From contig JBBSGP010000111.1 of assembly GCA_038253885.1 (NCBI GenBank), positions 1 to 5,683 of the forward strand: a stretch of DNA of 5,683 nucleotides, given 5' to 3'. The notes under the pieces were generated by a model. The model was not told the DNA's origin and did no database searches. It saw nothing but the letters and a program-made list of their open reading frames with translations. This DNA is from JALZAQ01 sp038253885. Its GTDB lineage: Bacteria; Gemmatimonadota; Gemmatimonadetes; Gemmatimonadales; Gemmatimonadaceae. This document shows positions 5,495-5,683 of this stretch, piece after piece. Both the position numbers and the translations under genes were made by a program. Every line of letters starts with the position of its first letter. Position 1 is the first letter of the stretch.

Positions 5495-5683
5495 ATCGCT
5501 AAGGACACCATCTCGCTCGCTCCGCCGACGGAGCGGGCGCTTCTGGTCGGCGCGCCGCGCAAGGGATCGGGCGCGCGCCATCAGCTCGTGGAGCATCTGG
5601 AGGAGCTGCAGCGGCTCGCCGATACGGCGGGCGCGACCGTCCTGGGCGAAGTCACCCAGATGCTGGACCGGCCCAATCCCCGC
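5495..5683 (+). CDS. hflX: GTPase HflX, N-terminal part (3' end outside window), apparent ATC start
   Basis: N-terminal domain of HflX, a ribosome-associated GTPase that splits stalled or hibernating 70S ribosomes. The 63 visible residues include TERALLVGAPRKGSG, a first strand and loop, a helix region LVEHLEELQRLADTAGA and a strand VLGEVTQMLDRPNP, which in this family leads to the YIGEGK segment just beyond the edge. The G domain is not in the window. The frame is open from 5468 (TGA at 5465-5467) and contains no ATG, GTG or TTG before residue 31 (GTG 5585), which lies inside the conserved helix. The best start is ATC 5495, which would read (M)AKDTISLAPPTERALL and has GGAG 7 bases upstream. 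CTG 5543 would cut the first strand. Either AUC is used, or a base has been miscalled or lost. The gene follows the lipoprotein gene by 35 bases. Family identity is good; the exact start is uncertain. Confidence 0.82.
   Translation, partial: MAKDTISLAPPTERALLVGAPRKGSGARHQLVEHLEELQRLADTAGATVLGEVTQMLDRPNPR
5514..5539 (+). repeat. Strong RNA hairpin in the first codons of hflX
   Basis: Bases 5514-5524 pair with 5529-5539 through 11 base pairs (ten Watson-Crick, one T-G at 5517/5536) around the loop CCGA; the inner six pairs are GCTCCG/CGGAGC. It begins 19 bases after the A of the proposed ATC start. No T-run follows, so it is not a standard terminator. It may affect translation initiation, or may be a by-product of GC-rich coding sequence. 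Confidence 0.5.

Noticed and set aside
5464..5502. Twelve-codon GTG open frame (VSSSRTPELSHR) ending just after the proposed hflX ATC
   Set aside because: It has no Shine-Dalgarno and no sign of a leader-peptide mechanism. It would matter only if a one-base indel joined it to hflX, which read data must decide.
1..5683. Hidden defence, mobile or CRISPR-type system
   Set aside because: No direct repeats, transposase, integrase, toxin-antitoxin pair or nuclease motif was found; nearly all bases are accounted for by housekeeping genes and two small unknown proteins.

Overview
The window is a compact, GC-rich stretch of ordinary bacterial chromosome with almost no intergenic DNA. High GC, GTG starts, overlapping genes and the cca / ZIP / rarA / LEA-2 lipoprotein / hflX order suggest a GC-rich environmental bacterium, possibly Gemmatimonadota. 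That assignment is an inference from sequence style and context, and no rRNA or other phylogenetic marker gene is present to test it. There is no sign of mobile elements, CRISPR, tRNA or rRNA genes.

Layout from left to right: (1) the C-terminal half of an L-asparaginase enters from the left edge on + and ends at 505. (2) An unrecognised 138-residue protein on - (508-924) faces it tail to tail with only two bases between the stop codons. (3) A 21-bp divergent gap, AT-rich against its surroundings, separates that gene from the + strand cluster. It carries a plausible sigma70-type promoter for the minus gene, placed so that its transcript would be nearly leaderless. (4) The + strand cluster is cca (tRNA nucleotidyltransferase, 946-2283), an unrecognised 175-residue protein (2294-2821), a ZIP-family metal transporter (2818-3540) and rarA/mgsA (3540-4949). 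The last three genes overlap by 4 and 1 bases, and the unrecognised gene has a Shine-Dalgarno sequence that overlaps the cca stop codon, so this looks like one translationally coupled operon. (5) After a 36-bp gap with a small perfect palindrome comes a secreted lipoprotein with an LEA-2/WHy-like domain (4986-5459). (6) The start of the GTPase gene hflX runs off the right edge.

The cluster mixes housekeeping jobs: tRNA 3'-end maturation or repair (Cca), divalent metal transport (ZIP), rescue of stalled replication forks (RarA), an envelope lipoprotein and ribosome rescue/splitting (HflX). A stress or maintenance theme can be imagined, but the sequence does not prove functional linkage beyond co-transcription.

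The most unusual point is the start of hflX. The conserved N-terminus is clearly encoded, but no in-frame ATG, GTG or TTG exists between the upstream stop codon and the conserved core. The best placed start is an ATC codon (5495) behind a GGAG Shine-Dalgarno, followed 19 bases later by a strong 11-bp hairpin. This is either genuine AUC initiation or a base/assembly error. I found no convincing new multi-gene defence or mobile system here.
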